Source: Rufibacter latericius
GTDB lineage: Bacteria > Bacteroidota > Bacteroidia > Cytophagales > Hymenobacteraceae
Assembly (NCBI RefSeq): GCF_003721515.1
Contig: NZ_RJJD01000023.1
Location: 55,735 to 119,734 of the forward strand
Length of the DNA: 64,000 nucleotides
Direction of reading: 5' to 3'
Part shown: one piece after another, positions 19,016-27,129 of the stretch
Position numbering within the stretch: the first letter of the stretch is position 1
How the letters are laid out: each line of letters opens with the position of its first letter
Position numbers and translations under genes: made by a program
The notes under the pieces: model-generated
The model's database searches: none
Told to the model about the DNA's origin: nothing
Seen by the model: the letters and a program-made list of their open reading frames with translations, nothing else

Positions 19016-19134
19016 TTTTCAGAAAGGAGACCCAAAGCGGGATGGTCTCGGAACAGAACTTGTGATAATCTCTCAGAAAGGAGTGCGTTCTAAGGACGTA
19101 GGCTCTACCTTTGCACCTGAAAATAAATTCCTAT

Positions 19135-19560
19135 ATGAAGACTTCGTGGCTTCCAGTGCTTTCTTTGATGACCTGGTGCTCGGCCTGCGTGCCGTCGCCT
19201 GAGAAGAAGGTGGAGGTATTGCAACAGGAGGTGTTGGCGCTCCATGACTCGGCTATGGCCAAAATGGGGGTGCTGTACTCCCGCCGGAAAGAATTGACCT
19301 ACCTCAAAGATTCAGTGGTGGTGCAGGATTCATCGGCTCAAAAAAGCCTTCGTGGTGGTATCTCTGACCTGGTGCGTGCCGATGAGCGCATGATGCAGTG
19401 GATGCGGGCGTACCGTTCTCCCGAGGGCAAAGCCCCGCAGGAAGCCCTTGATTACCTGCAGCAGGAGAAAATCAAAATAGAGGAGGTGCGCCAGGCTATT
19501 GCCCAGAGTCTGCAGGCCGCTGATTCCCTGAATTCCCTTTACCGAACCCAATCGAAATGA
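19135..19560 (+). CDS. Putative lipoprotein, first gene of a SCO/cytochrome operon
   Basis: This 141-residue protein starts MKTSWLPVLSLMTWCSAC; the Cys residues at 15 and 18 of this N-terminus fit a lipoprotein signal. The mature part is helical and charged (KVEVLQQEVLALHDSAMAKMGVLYSRRKELTYLK, ALDYLQQEKIKIEEVRQAIAQSLQ), resembling the periplasmic coiled-coil proteins encoded next to SCO genes in Bacteroidota. The start at 19135 was chosen over 19111 since only it gives a signal. Its stop TGA overlaps the next ATG (ATGA), so it is translationally coupled to the SCO-family gene. Confidence 0.75.
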   Translation: MKTSWLPVLSLMTWCSACVPSPEKKVEVLQQEVLALHDSAMAKMGVLYSRRKELTYLKDSVVVQDSSAQKSLRGGISDLVRADERMMQWMRAYRSPEGKAPQEALDYLQQEKIKIEEVRQAIAQSLQAADSLNSLYRTQSK

Positions 19561-20204
19561 AGAATACTTTATTAAGTCTCTGTGTGGGCGTGGCGCTGGC
19601 AACGGCGTGTACTTCGGCACCAGGGGAGAAAGAATTGCCAATACTGGGGCCACGCGAACCCCAGGTCACTACCGTAGATGGAAAACCGTCTATTGACACG
19701 CTCTATCATTCCATCCCAGATTTTGCTTTTCTGGACCAGGACAGCCAAATGGTGACCCAGCAGACAGTGGCCGGTAAAATCTACGTAGCCGATTTCTTTT
19801 TCACCTCGTGTCCGTCTATCTGCCCCAAAATGAAAAGCCAGATGCTACGGGTGTACGAGAAGTACAAAGACAACCCAAAAGTGGCTTTGCTGTCTCATTC
19901 CATTGACCCCACGCATGACACCGTAGCCGTGCTCCGCGACTACGCCGAGCGCTTGGGAGTGAACAGTAAAACCTGGCATTTCCTGACGGGCAACCGCGAC
20001 ACCATCTTAGACATGGCCCAGAAGCATTATTTTACCAGTGCCATGGTAGACAACGCCGTGCCCGGTGGATTTGAGCACAGCGGCGCCTTTTTGCTGGTAG
20101 ACGAGCAGCGCCGTTTACGCGGACACTACGATGGCACCAATGCCCAGGATGTAGATAAGCTCCTGCAGGACATGGACGTGTTACTGGCCGCAAAGAAGAA
20201 GTAA
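19557..20204 (+). CDS. SCO family protein (copper delivery / thiol redox)
   Basis: This 215-residue lipoprotein (lipobox LATAC, Cys18) has a thioredoxin fold with the SCO copper motif CPSIC (Cys85, Cys89) and the third ligand His174 in GFEHSGAFLLVD. SCO/SenC proteins act in the periplasm on the CuA site of cytochrome c oxidase, handing over copper or keeping the cysteines reduced. The context fits: it overlaps the upstream lipoprotein gene by four bases and is followed after four bases by a cytochrome c lipoprotein. This is probably a respiratory maturation or electron transfer operon. No oxidase subunits are in the window. Confidence 0.92.
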   Translation: MKNTLLSLCVGVALATACTSAPGEKELPILGPREPQVTTVDGKPSIDTLYHSIPDFAFLDQDSQMVTQQTVAGKIYVADFFFTSCPSICPKMKSQMLRVYEKYKDNPKVALLSHSIDPTHDTVAVLRDYAERLGVNSKTWHFLTGNRDTILDMAQKHYFTSAMVDNAVPGGFEHSGAFLLVDEQRRLRGHYDGTNAQDVDKLLQDMDVLLAAKKK

Positions 20205-20208
20205 GGGT

Positions 20209-20610
20209 ATGTCTTCTCTTGTTAAGAAGCTCTTTTTTTTGCTCTGGATGGGAGTTGCGCTTTCGGGCTGTTTTACGGAAAGAGGGGATGAAGGGGAGTT
20301 GCTCTACGGCCGGCATTGCGCCAGTTGCCACCTGGAAAACGGCGAGGGGCTCAGGGGGGTGATTCCACCTTTGGTCAACTCAGACTACTCAGAGAAAAAC
20401 CGCGATATACTGGCTTGTCTCCTGCGGCAGGGAATCAAAGGGCCGATCACGGTGAATGGGCGCGAGTACAACCAAGCCATGCCCGGCAACCCCAACCTGT
20501 CTGAGGCCGACCTCACCAACATTATTAATTATCTGCAGAAAGAGTTTAAATCTCCAAGCCGGCGGGTGTCATTTGGAGAAATAAGGGAGCAAGTGAAAAA
20601 CTGTCCCTGA
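20209..20610 (+). CDS. Cytochrome c lipoprotein
   Basis: This 133-residue protein has a lipobox (ALSGC, Cys21), the haem c site CASCH (Cys37, Cys40, His41) and a likely axial Met91 in EYNQAMPGNPNLSEADLTNIINYLQ, the usual C-terminal pattern of class I cytochromes c. It should be a small monohaem electron carrier anchored in the membrane facing the periplasm. It lies four bases after the SCO gene, so it is the last gene of the operon, closed by the hairpin at 20631-20664. Confidence 0.92.
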   Translation: MSSLVKKLFFLLWMGVALSGCFTERGDEGELLYGRHCASCHLENGEGLRGVIPPLVNSDYSEKNRDILACLLRQGIKGPITVNGREYNQAMPGNPNLSEADLTNIINYLQKEFKSPSRRVSFGEIREQVKNCP

Positions 20611-20630
20611 TACAGGAGAGAAGATTAAAG

Positions 20631-20664
20631 CAAAAGAGCAGCTGGTTTACCGGCTGCTCTTTTG
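20631..20664. terminator. Bidirectional terminator between convergent genes
   Basis: Arms caaaagagcagc.../...gctgctcttttg pair over about 16 bp with a short loop. The A-rich left flank and T-rich right flank suit termination from both sides (cytochrome c gene and the minus-strand lipoprotein). Confidence 0.8.
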
Positions 20665-20701
20665 CTTTATAAGAAATCTGTAAAGAAACTAGGCAGAATG
20701 C

Positions 20702-21160
20702 TTAGCGGGAGGTAGTGCCACCTCCGGTTGTGCCGCCAGTAGTTCCAGTAGTTCCGGTGGTGCCACCTGTAGTTCCAGTGGTGCCTGTTGTGGTTCCGGT
20801 AGTGCCGGTTGTTCCTGTGGTACCAGTAGTGCCCGTAGTTCCGGTGGTACCTGTTGTTCCAGTTGTACCGGTAGTGCCAGTAGTACCCGTTGTTCCGGTT
20901 GTGCCACCTGTAGTACCGGTAGTTCCGGTTGTGCCAGTGGTGCCGGTAGTACCTGTGGTAGTTCCGGTAGTGGTGCCCATGGTGTCTGATCCCATATCAG
21001 TAGTGGTGCTGGTGCCATCGTCCATGGTGCCGCTGTCTACTGTGGTGTTGTCAGTTGTTGTGCCATTGGCCTGATCTTCTTTGCTGCCACCACACGATGA
21101 GAATGCTATCATGGCCGCAAGAGCGCAAGCAGCGCCCCAATTTAATCCGTTAATTTTCAT
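20702..21160 (-). CDS. Gly-Thr-Thr repeat lipoprotein
   Basis: This 152-residue protein has a lipobox (AFSSC, Cys23) followed by an acidic Thr/Asp stretch. More than half of the protein is then a run of about two dozen GTT tripeptides, some GTTT or GGTT. The underlying DNA is a 9-base tandem array, but the third codon positions vary freely (gtt, gta, gtg, gtc-like changes), so the peptide pattern rather than the DNA has been kept. The run could be a flexible or O-glycosylated linker holding the lipid anchor away from the membrane, but there is no folded domain after it. Function unknown. Confidence 0.75.
   Translation of the reverse strand: MKINGLNWGAACALAAMIAFSSCGGSKEDQANGTTTDNTTVDSGTMDDGTSTTTDMGSDTMGTTTGTTTGTTGTTGTTGTTGTTGGTTGTTGTTGTTGTTGTTGTTGTTGTTGTTGTTGTTGTTTGTTGTTGGTTGTTGTTGGTTGGGTTSR
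20715..20985. repeat. 9-base tandem repeat array coding GTT tripeptides
   Basis: Plus-strand units vary around gtnccngtn; the length is a multiple of three, so gain or loss of units keeps the frame of the lipoprotein. Confidence 0.8.
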
Positions 21161-21406
21161 AGCTAAAGTGAAAGGTTAAGGTTGAATATTGTTCACATGA
21201 CTCTTCCTACGTGATTGCAATTTATTTAGTCTCACTCCGTTGGAAATATTCTTATAAAGTTTAGAAAAATACGTATTTACCCGTATGGAGGCCTTCGGGA
21301 AAACCCGTAGGCGGTGTAGTCTCTCCTTTGCTTTGTAGAAAACCGAAGACGTTTAAATAGCAGAAATCCTAAGCTCCCCTTCAGAAGTAACCTTGAATCT
21401 TATAAA

Positions 21407-21457
21407 CTAATAATTTTAGTATTATTTGTGATTGAGGTGAAAAGCTAATAATTTTAG
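21407..21457 (+). promoter_or_regulatory. 13-bp direct repeat ahead of the radical SAM gene
   Basis: The 13-mer ctaataattttag occurs at 21407-21419 and again at 21445-21457, 38 bases apart; the second copy ends two bases before the ATG and is flanked to read GCTAA-n5-TTAGC. It may be a regulator site or a translation control element. Confidence 0.4.
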
Positions 21458-21459
21458 CT

Positions 21460-22563
21460 ATGGAAAAAGACAGTTCAATAGGTGGAAAAGGAGCCCGGCC
21501 TTTCCAGGATCAGGGTCTTGCCAAAGGCCGAGGGGCCCAGTATAACCCCACCAATCCCTACCTGAAAAACGAGTATGTGGTAGAGCATCAAGAAGGGTTG
21601 GATGAACCTTGGGAGCGGCAAACCGCTACTCAGTTTTTCAAGGAGTTTCCCAAAACCATCGTGAATGAAATCACCTCGCCCGACCTTGGGTTGAGCTATT
21701 CCATGAACCCTTACCAAGGGTGCGAGCACGGCTGCATCTATTGTTATGCCCGCAATACCCACGCCTATTGGGGCCTTGGGGCCGGGCTGGATTTTGAGCA
21801 GAAGATCATCGTCAAAGAGAACGCCCCCGAAGTTTTGCAGGCCCAATTGGAGCACCCCAAATGGGAGGTTCGCCCCATTATGTTGGCCGGCAACACCGAC
21901 TGTTATCAGCCCATCGAAGCCAAAAAGAAGATCACCCGCCGCCTGCTGGAAGTGCTCCTGCAGTACCGCCACCCGGTAAGTCTCATCACCAAGAATGCCC
22001 TCATTTTACGGGACCTTGATTTACTCACGGAGCTCCACAGCCGCCGCTTGTTACACGTGAATATCTCCATCACCACCCTGGACGAAGACCTCCGGCAGAA
22101 GCTGGAACCCCGCACTTCTACTGGGGCAAAACGGTTGCAGGTGGTCAAGAGTTTGTCAGAGGCGGGCCTCCCGGTGAACGTCATGGTAGCCCCCATTATC
22201 CCCGGTTTAAACGACCACGAAGTGCCCGCCATCTTGGAAGCTTCTGCGGCGGCGGGTGCCTTGTCGGCGGCCTATACCATCGTGCGGTTGAACGGAGCCG
22301 TAGGGGAAACCTTTGAGGATTGGGTCCATAAAGCGTACCCAGATCGGGCCAGTAAAGTGCTGAATCAGATCAAATCCTGCCATGGCGGAACCCTTAATGA
22401 TAGCCAATTCGGGAGGAGAATGGCAGGGGAGGGGAGATGGGCCGAGACCATTAAAGCGCTTTTCAAGGTCTCCCTGAACAAGCATTTCAAGGGCAGGAGC
22501 ATGCCTCCTTATGACATGACGGCCTTCACTCCCCGGGGCGGAAAGCAGCTCAACCTTTTCTAG
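21460..22563 (+). CDS. PA0069-type radical SAM protein (SPL-like)
   Basis: This 367-residue protein has the radical SAM cluster Cys88-x3-Cys92-x2-Cys95 (CEHGCIYCYARN) in the context SMNPYQGCEHGCIYCYARNTH, which marks the PA0069/Rv2578c subgroup related to spore photoproduct lyase. The core TIM-barrel strands follow (NTDCYQPIEAKKKITRRLLEVLLQ; SLITKNALILRDLDLL; HVNISITTLDEDLRQKLEPRT). The cluster binds SAM to generate a 5'-deoxyadenosyl radical. The reaction of this subgroup is not established; DNA repair has been proposed from the SPL likeness. It stands alone with a repeated 13-mer directly upstream. Confidence 0.9.
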   Translation: MEKDSSIGGKGARPFQDQGLAKGRGAQYNPTNPYLKNEYVVEHQEGLDEPWERQTATQFFKEFPKTIVNEITSPDLGLSYSMNPYQGCEHGCIYCYARNTHAYWGLGAGLDFEQKIIVKENAPEVLQAQLEHPKWEVRPIMLAGNTDCYQPIEAKKKITRRLLEVLLQYRHPVSLITKNALILRDLDLLTELHSRRLLHVNISITTLDEDLRQKLEPRTSTGAKRLQVVKSLSEAGLPVNVMVAPIIPGLNDHEVPAILEASAAAGALSAAYTIVRLNGAVGETFEDWVHKAYPDRASKVLNQIKSCHGGTLNDSQFGRRMAGEGRWAETIKALFKVSLNKHFKGRSMPPYDMTAFTPRGGKQLNLF

Positions 22564-23118
22564 TTCCTTTTTAATATCTGTCTTTGTCGTTTATGACTTC
22601 CTCCCGAACAAGATGTGCACTTTATGCTTAAAGCATTACTTTGGGAAAGTGTGCCTAAAATACTGGTAAACAAATTTAGTGTGGTGTAGGTGTGACAGCC
22701 TGTCAGTGTGTGGTAAAAGGCCAGAAAGCCCAAATTATCTGAATTTAGCCTAGTACTCAGGGGAAGGGAGGGAATGCTGTTCTTCTAGATCTGCCTCTTA
22801 TTAGCAAAGCTGCCCAAAAGGCCACTCGTTTACCTGGTTCCCAAGCCACCTTTTGGGTAAAATGGATGTTCCACGGTTTATGTGGCGAGTGAGATGGCGC
22901 AGGATATGTAAATAAAAACCAGGTTCTTCGAAGGTCTTATCTGTATTGTGGGTTGAAGTAGGGCTGAAAGAGCCTGTGGGAAAGAATATCTGGGGGTGGG
23001 AAAGAAATTCAGGTATGATACGTTACACTAGGTGAACGTGTTACGGGTGACACTTTTCAGGGTTGTTCAAAATTGGTTCTTTCTGAATATAACTATTTCT
23101 AAAAAGGGAGGGTCTTTG
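22564..23118. other. Gene-free stretch
   Basis: No supported open frame. The only structure I see is a 9-bp inverted repeat, cccaaaagg (22813-22821) and ccttttggg (22849-22857), of unknown meaning. Confidence 0.4.
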
Positions 23119-23126
23119 TATCTTTA
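23119..23126 (+). promoter_or_regulatory. -7-like box abutting a start codon
   Basis: TATCTTTA matches TAnnTTTG in seven of eight positions and ends three bases before the ATG at 23130. Transcription starting about seven bases downstream would give a leaderless mRNA or use a later GTG at 23160. Confidence 0.4.
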
Positions 23127-23129
23127 GGC

Positions 23130-24299
23130 ATGGGGAATACCCTTACTCAAGCAGGTAAAGTGGCAGGGAAGAAAATCAGGAGAAGCTTCTTGTTTAAACT
23201 CATTGTGTTTTTGAACATCGGCGCCGCGGTCCTGTTGATCCTTTCCCATGTGGCCTCTTACATCAGCCCTAGTAGTCTCTGGGTGGCTAGCCTGGTGGCC
23301 CTGGCATATCCGGGGTTGCTCCTCCTCAACCTGCTCTTTATTCTGTACTGGCTTCTGGTGAAAAGCAGGGCTTTGTTCATTTCCCTTTTCGCCCTATTGG
23401 TGGGCTTCGATAACCTCCGAAACCAGATCCAATTGAACCTGTTTCAGACTGAAGTTCCGGCCAACGCCCAGAGGCTGCGGGTGCTCAGTTTCAACGCCCG
23501 GTTGTTTGACCTCTATGAGTGGACGGGGAACCCCAAAACCCGGGACAAGATCTTCAAGATGGTGCAGGACCAAGAGCCCGATATCCTTTGCTTCCAGGAG
23601 TTCTATACCTCTTCTAAAACTGGCCGAAATAACCTGGACACGTTGCTGCTCCTGCAGAAAGCGAAAAACCACCATGTGGCCTATACCGAGACCCTGCGCA
23701 ACAGCGATCACTGGGGTATTGCCACCTTCAGCACGTACCCGGTGGTGGGCCGGGGGAACATCCTTTTTCACGAAGCCACTAACAACCTCTGCATTTTCAC
23801 CGACCTTAAAATAGGAGAGGACACCGTGCGAGTGTACAACGTCCATTTCCAGTCGAACCGGTTTAAGCGGGAAGACTATGAGTTCCTGGGCAACCCCAAT
23901 GCCAAGCCCTCTAATGACGAGAAGTTGACCGCTTCCCGCAACATCATCCGGCGGCTGCAGGTAGGGGCCGTAAAGCGCGCGCAACAGGTGAAAGTAGTGG
24001 CTGAGCACATCTCCGCCTCTCCCTTTCCGGTCATCGTCTGCGGCGACTTCAATGATCCTCCGGCTTCGTTCACGTATAATAAAATTAGCAAGGGTTTGGA
24101 AGATGCCTTCGGGGAAAGTGGCTGGGGCTTGGGCAATACCTACAACGGGTTGTTCTCCGTTCTTCGCATCGATTATCTGCTTCATGATCCGCGCATGGTA
24201 GGCACCGGCTACAAAACCATCCGCCAGAACCTCTCCGATCACTACCCCATCGTGAGTGATTTATGGTTGAAGAAGGAGCGGGCTCCTGGGAAGGAATAG
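23130..24299 (+). CDS. Endonuclease/exonuclease/phosphatase family membrane protein
   Basis: This 389-residue protein has an N-terminal membrane part of two to three helices (FKLIVFLNIGAAVLLILSHV, LWVASLVALAYPGLLLLNLLFILYWLL) and then the EEP fold. Family motifs are LRVLSFNARLF (metal Asn), EPDILCFQE (metal Glu), HWGIATFSTYPV, VRVYNVHFQS, VIVCGDFND (catalytic Asp/Asn) and LSDHYPIVSDL (catalytic Asp-His). Such proteins in Bacteroidota act as phosphodiesterases or nucleases at the periplasmic face; the substrate may be a phospholipid head group or nucleic acid. If the -7-like box is real, the start could instead be the GTG at 23160, which would drop ten residues before the membrane part. Confidence 0.88.
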   Translation: MGNTLTQAGKVAGKKIRRSFLFKLIVFLNIGAAVLLILSHVASYISPSSLWVASLVALAYPGLLLLNLLFILYWLLVKSRALFISLFALLVGFDNLRNQIQLNLFQTEVPANAQRLRVLSFNARLFDLYEWTGNPKTRDKIFKMVQDQEPDILCFQEFYTSSKTGRNNLDTLLLLQKAKNHHVAYTETLRNSDHWGIATFSTYPVVGRGNILFHEATNNLCIFTDLKIGEDTVRVYNVHFQSNRFKREDYEFLGNPNAKPSNDEKLTASRNIIRRLQVGAVKRAQQVKVVAEHISASPFPVIVCGDFNDPPASFTYNKISKGLEDAFGESGWGLGNTYNGLFSVLRIDYLLHDPRMVGTGYKTIRQNLSDHYPIVSDLWLKKERAPGKE

Positions 24300-24739
24300 T
24301 ATATTCCTGGGGAATTGCCGTTTACGGAATTTAATATTTTGCCTTTTAGATTCTTTTTGGAATACAATTGAGGAGAGGAAGGGTTTGGTGCTTTTCTTCT
24401 TTCGTTCTCCTTTTCAAGCAGGATGCTTCCGGAAATATTTCGGTCTGTAGGTAATTGCTTCTTCAGTGCGGAAGTTACTTCCAAGAGAATGTCTTTTCTG
24501 GTAGTTGATGCAGTTCTCACCATCGACTAGAATAGCGTTTCTAAACTGGAGGTCTTCCCTTGTAGGGGGAGGGGGAGGGCTCTTCTGCCAGCCGGGGTGT
24601 TCCCATTCATATTGACCTTGTAGAGAAAAGGCACCGACTTGTCTCCTGCGTGTCCTTTGCAATTAACAGTCATTTTCTGAAACGGTACCAAAGGGGCGCA
24701 CCCACATTTCCCTTTCCTCTCTCCCTAACCCATAACGCC

Positions 24740-24763
24740 GTTGTTGGTGTTCTCACCAACGAC
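24740..24763. repeat. Dispersed hairpin element
   Basis: Arms gttgttggtg and caccaacgac (10 bp, one G-T pair) with loop ttct; the same sequence occurs at 56062-56085 and, in reverse, at the left end of the window. Confidence 0.75.
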
Positions 24764-25010
24764 CATAACTGCGTTTTCATTTAGCCTTTACCTTTTACCT
24801 TCCATTTCTTTCCAACCAAGCCTCAGGGCTGCAGTTACGCCCTGCCCACGTTTGTCAGGTTGATCCTTGATGCTCAACTTAACCAAAAGAATCAAGAAGA
24901 AAAGAAACTTGCTGACGCCCAGACAGTCTTTTCTTCACCTCTTCGTACCACCCCGCTGAGGCCCTCTGTTTCATAGTTGACGTAGGCCATTGCCGTTGGA
25001 AAAGCTATTG

Positions 25011-25066
25011 CTTACAGGTAAATAGGAGCAGGGTACGCAAGCGCCCAGCTCCTATTTAGCTGTAAG
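25011..25066. repeat. Long structured inverted repeat
   Basis: Arms 25011-25029 and 25048-25066 pair over 19 bp with one mismatch. The 18-base loop itself contains CGC-AA-GCG, so a nearly continuous hairpin forms. No gene ends beside it, so it could be a small structured RNA or a mobile palindromic element. Confidence 0.6.
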
Positions 25067-25494
25067 AGAAGTAATGGTGTTTGAGCCGTTATAAAGGCCT
25101 TCTAAGCTTCGCAGGAACAAGAATTCTTCACTGCTTTAAGGGTGAGCTTTAAATCCTGAGATGCAGATGCACTGGGAGTTTAAGGTTTTTTCTTCAAAGA
25201 GGATTTAAAACACTTTATCTAAGCACGATCATATGGCTCAGTTGAGAGGAGTAAAGCTTAGGCTTGACATCCTAAACAGCAACTTACAAGTATGTACAGC
25301 CGACTTTCAAGTGAGAAATTTTTTTTAGGGAGAACCCTTAAGCTACCCTTGAGGCAAGGTGCCACCTACGTAGGCTGTTTTAAGGCCGTTTTTGGAGAAG
25401 AGAGCATAAAACAGGCAATCCCCTGACTTAACTGAAACAGTTGTTTAAAGCGGTTCGAAACAGCCTTGCAGGGGTACAAGGCGGGTGCTGATTC

Positions 25495-26487
25495 TTATAA
25501 GGCGTGCTTCTCGTTTTCGCTGACGTTGGCGAGGGTCCACTCTACGCGGGAGACGAATTCGTGTTCGCGGACGTGGCAGTCAGATTTGGTGCAGAGGCGG
25601 CAACTGGCGGGCGGAAGGCAGGGGTCCAGGTGCACGAAGAGTTCTACCACATCGCCCATTTCGTCGGAGATCATGTCCTGGAGCATTTCCACTTCTTTGT
25701 GGGCTTCCTGCAGGTTGAAATACCAGGGTAAGGTCAGGTGGCTGTCTATGTGCAGTTGGCTGCCGTACTTGATTACGCGCATGTTATGGAGGTCAATCCA
25801 GTTCTCGCGGCGGCGTTGGTTCAGGACGGTAATAATGCGTTCCATGAGCTCATGGTCGGCCTCGTCCATGACGCCAGAGATGGAATTGCGCACGATGCCG
25901 TAGCCGGTGTAGGTGATGAATGACCCGAAGATGATGGCCACCACGGAGTCCAGCCACAGAATCTGCGTGAAATAGATGCAACCCAGGCCAATCACCAGAC
26001 CCAGACTGGAGTAGGCATCTGAGAGCAGGTGTTTGCCATTGGCGATGATGGTAAGGGAATGGTGGTCGGTGCCTCTCCTGATGAGGTAACGCCCCGCCAG
26101 GAAATTGACCAGTCCGGTGGCCAAGGTCAGGAAGATACCCACGTCCATTTTGTGGATAGGCTGGGGGTACAGCAGGTTGTACACCGACTTGAAGATGATT
26201 GCCACGCCCGCCAGGGAAATAAGGGAACCCTCCAGGCCCGAGGAAATGAATTCTATTTTGCCGTGGCCATAGGGGTGGTCTTTGTCTTTGGGTTTGGCCG
26301 CCAGGTAAACACTGTACAGGGCCACACCCCCGGTCACAAAATTAATGATAGACTCCAGGGCATCGGTGAGGATGGCGTTGGAATTGGTAAGGAAAAAAGC
26401 CCCAAACTTTACACTGAGCAGCACCAAAGCCAGCACTAGCATAAGAGCCATGACGCGAATAGAATCCGCCGATGAGGTGGAAGGCAT
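25495..26487 (-). CDS. Cation diffusion facilitator transporter with Cys-rich C-terminus
   Basis: This 330-residue protein has the CDF layout: about six membrane helices (residues 10-195) and a cytoplasmic C-terminal domain. Metal site A appears as NAILTDALES in helix 2 and ANGKHLLSDAYSS in helix 5 (His-x3-Asp). The segment DHPYGHGKIEF between helices 2 and 3 is typical of the family. These proteins export Zn2+, Fe2+, Mn2+ or similar ions by proton antiport. The C-terminus is unusual: HLDPCLPPASCRLCTKSDCHVREHEF, with four Cys and three His in a short stretch, which could sense or buffer a soft metal. It is a single gene. Confidence 0.9.
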   Translation of the reverse strand: MPSTSSADSIRVMALMLVLALVLLSVKFGAFFLTNSNAILTDALESIINFVTGGVALYSVYLAAKPKDKDHPYGHGKIEFISSGLEGSLISLAGVAIIFKSVYNLLYPQPIHKMDVGIFLTLATGLVNFLAGRYLIRRGTDHHSLTIIANGKHLLSDAYSSLGLVIGLGCIYFTQILWLDSVVAIIFGSFITYTGYGIVRNSISGVMDEADHELMERIITVLNQRRRENWIDLHNMRVIKYGSQLHIDSHLTLPWYFNLQEAHKEVEMLQDMISDEMGDVVELFVHLDPCLPPASCRLCTKSDCHVREHEFVSRVEWTLANVSENEKHAL

Positions 26488-26649
26488 AGCATTGCGGGTT
26501 AAAGATACTTTCGCCTTTCAAACGAGTAGAGAGGTAAAAGGGGGTGCAAAAGTACGGCTTTTTTTAACCCGCCGAAAATAATATACAGAAAGAACTGCTA
26601 CCCAATGGAACATAGGGTAGACCAGAAAGGAAGAGCTGCTTAGAAAAGT

Positions 26650-26736
26650 TTACCCGAAGAGCAGGGTCAGGGCCCAAGAGATCAGAGAGGCAAGCAGACC
26701 CAAAAAGAAAAACAGAAAACCCAAAATTGGTTGCAT
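26650..26736 (-). CDS. Unannotated 28-residue membrane peptide
   Basis: The frame encodes 28 residues beginning MQPILGF and forming a single hydrophobic helix (FLFFFLGLLASLISWALTLL). What makes it credible is the promoter just upstream: TAACTTTA (26758-26765 on the minus strand) with TTTG 20 bases further, and no other gene between. A transcript would start about 15-20 bases before the ATG. Function unknown; single-helix peptides of this size often modulate transporters, and the cation efflux gene begins 163 bases downstream on the same strand. It could also be a chance frame. Confidence 0.45.
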   Translation of the reverse strand: MQPILGFLFFFLGLLASLISWALTLLFG

Positions 26737-26757
26737 AAGCAGGAGCATTAACTGAAG

Positions 26758-26789
26758 TAAAGTTAATTATTTAAAATTAATGCAACAAA
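26758..26789 (-). promoter_or_regulatory. Bacteroidota-type promoter
   Basis: -33 TTTG (26786-26789) and -7 TAACTTTA (26758-26765), spacing 20, in an AT-rich stretch, reading leftward into the 28-residue frame and the cation efflux gene. Confidence 0.6.
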
Positions 26790-26888
26790 TACATGGGAGG
26801 ATTCATATAAGTCTATTGTGGGTCACTTGGGAAAGCTATAATTTAGCTGTCTGTACATGAATTGAAATTAACGTTTGGTGAGACTTTT

Positions 26889-27080
26889 ATGAACTCCTCT
26901 GTGAAAAAGGCGGTACCCGGTAAACCAATTGAAAAGTTATTGAAAAACAGTCTGCTCCTGCAAGCAGATCCTACCAGTATAAATGATTCGTTGGCCCGGT
27001 TACAGGACTTGCGCCAAAAATACATACAGACCCCTGTAGCCGGTAAAAACGTGCTTAAGTTGCCTGCCTTGAAAAAATAA
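26889..27080 (+). CDS. Small basic hypothetical protein
   Basis: The frame from the ATG at 26889 gives 63 residues: basic, helical in the middle (IEKLLKNSLLLQADPTSINDSLARLQDLRQKYIQ) and no membrane segment. An in-frame ATG at 26862 adds nine residues, but GGTGAG lies a better distance before 26889. A terminator with a six-T tail follows at 27130, which supports a transcript. I recognise no family, so this remains a likely but unproven gene. Confidence 0.45.
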   Translation: MNSSVKKAVPGKPIEKLLKNSLLLQADPTSINDSLARLQDLRQKYIQTPVAGKNVLKLPALKK

Positions 27081-27129
27081 ACTTTCTTTCCACAGAAGGT
27101 TCCCCATTTTATTCTAAGTCTTTACCTCA

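Larger units (their letters stand above)
24300..25494. other. Long gene-free stretch with repeats
   Basis: About 1.2 kb with no open frame I can support; two overlapping minus-strand frames at 24242-24662 lack any domain. It does hold a dispersed hairpin (24740-24763), a long structured inverted repeat (25011-25066) and a degenerate palindrome near 25370-25420. Confidence 0.6.

Noticed and set aside
18960-19202. Plus-strand frame ahead of the SCO operon
   Set aside because: It runs through a dispersed repeat copy and overlaps the lipoprotein gene in another frame; the lipoprotein has a signal.
20715-20985. CRISPR array
   Set aside because: Repeats are 9 bases and coding, with no spacers; no cas gene anywhere in the window.
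20715-21074. Val-Pro repeat frame on the plus strand
   Set aside because: It is the reverse of the GTT array in the lipoprotein gene; the lipoprotein has a lipobox and signal, the VP frame has neither.
24242-24662. Two overlapping minus-strand frames
   Set aside because: Short, no resemblance to any family, opposite strand overlaps the EEP gene end.
25440-25490. tRNA-like T-arm sequence (ggttcgaaacagcc)
   Set aside because: No matching acceptor, D or anticodon stems around it.
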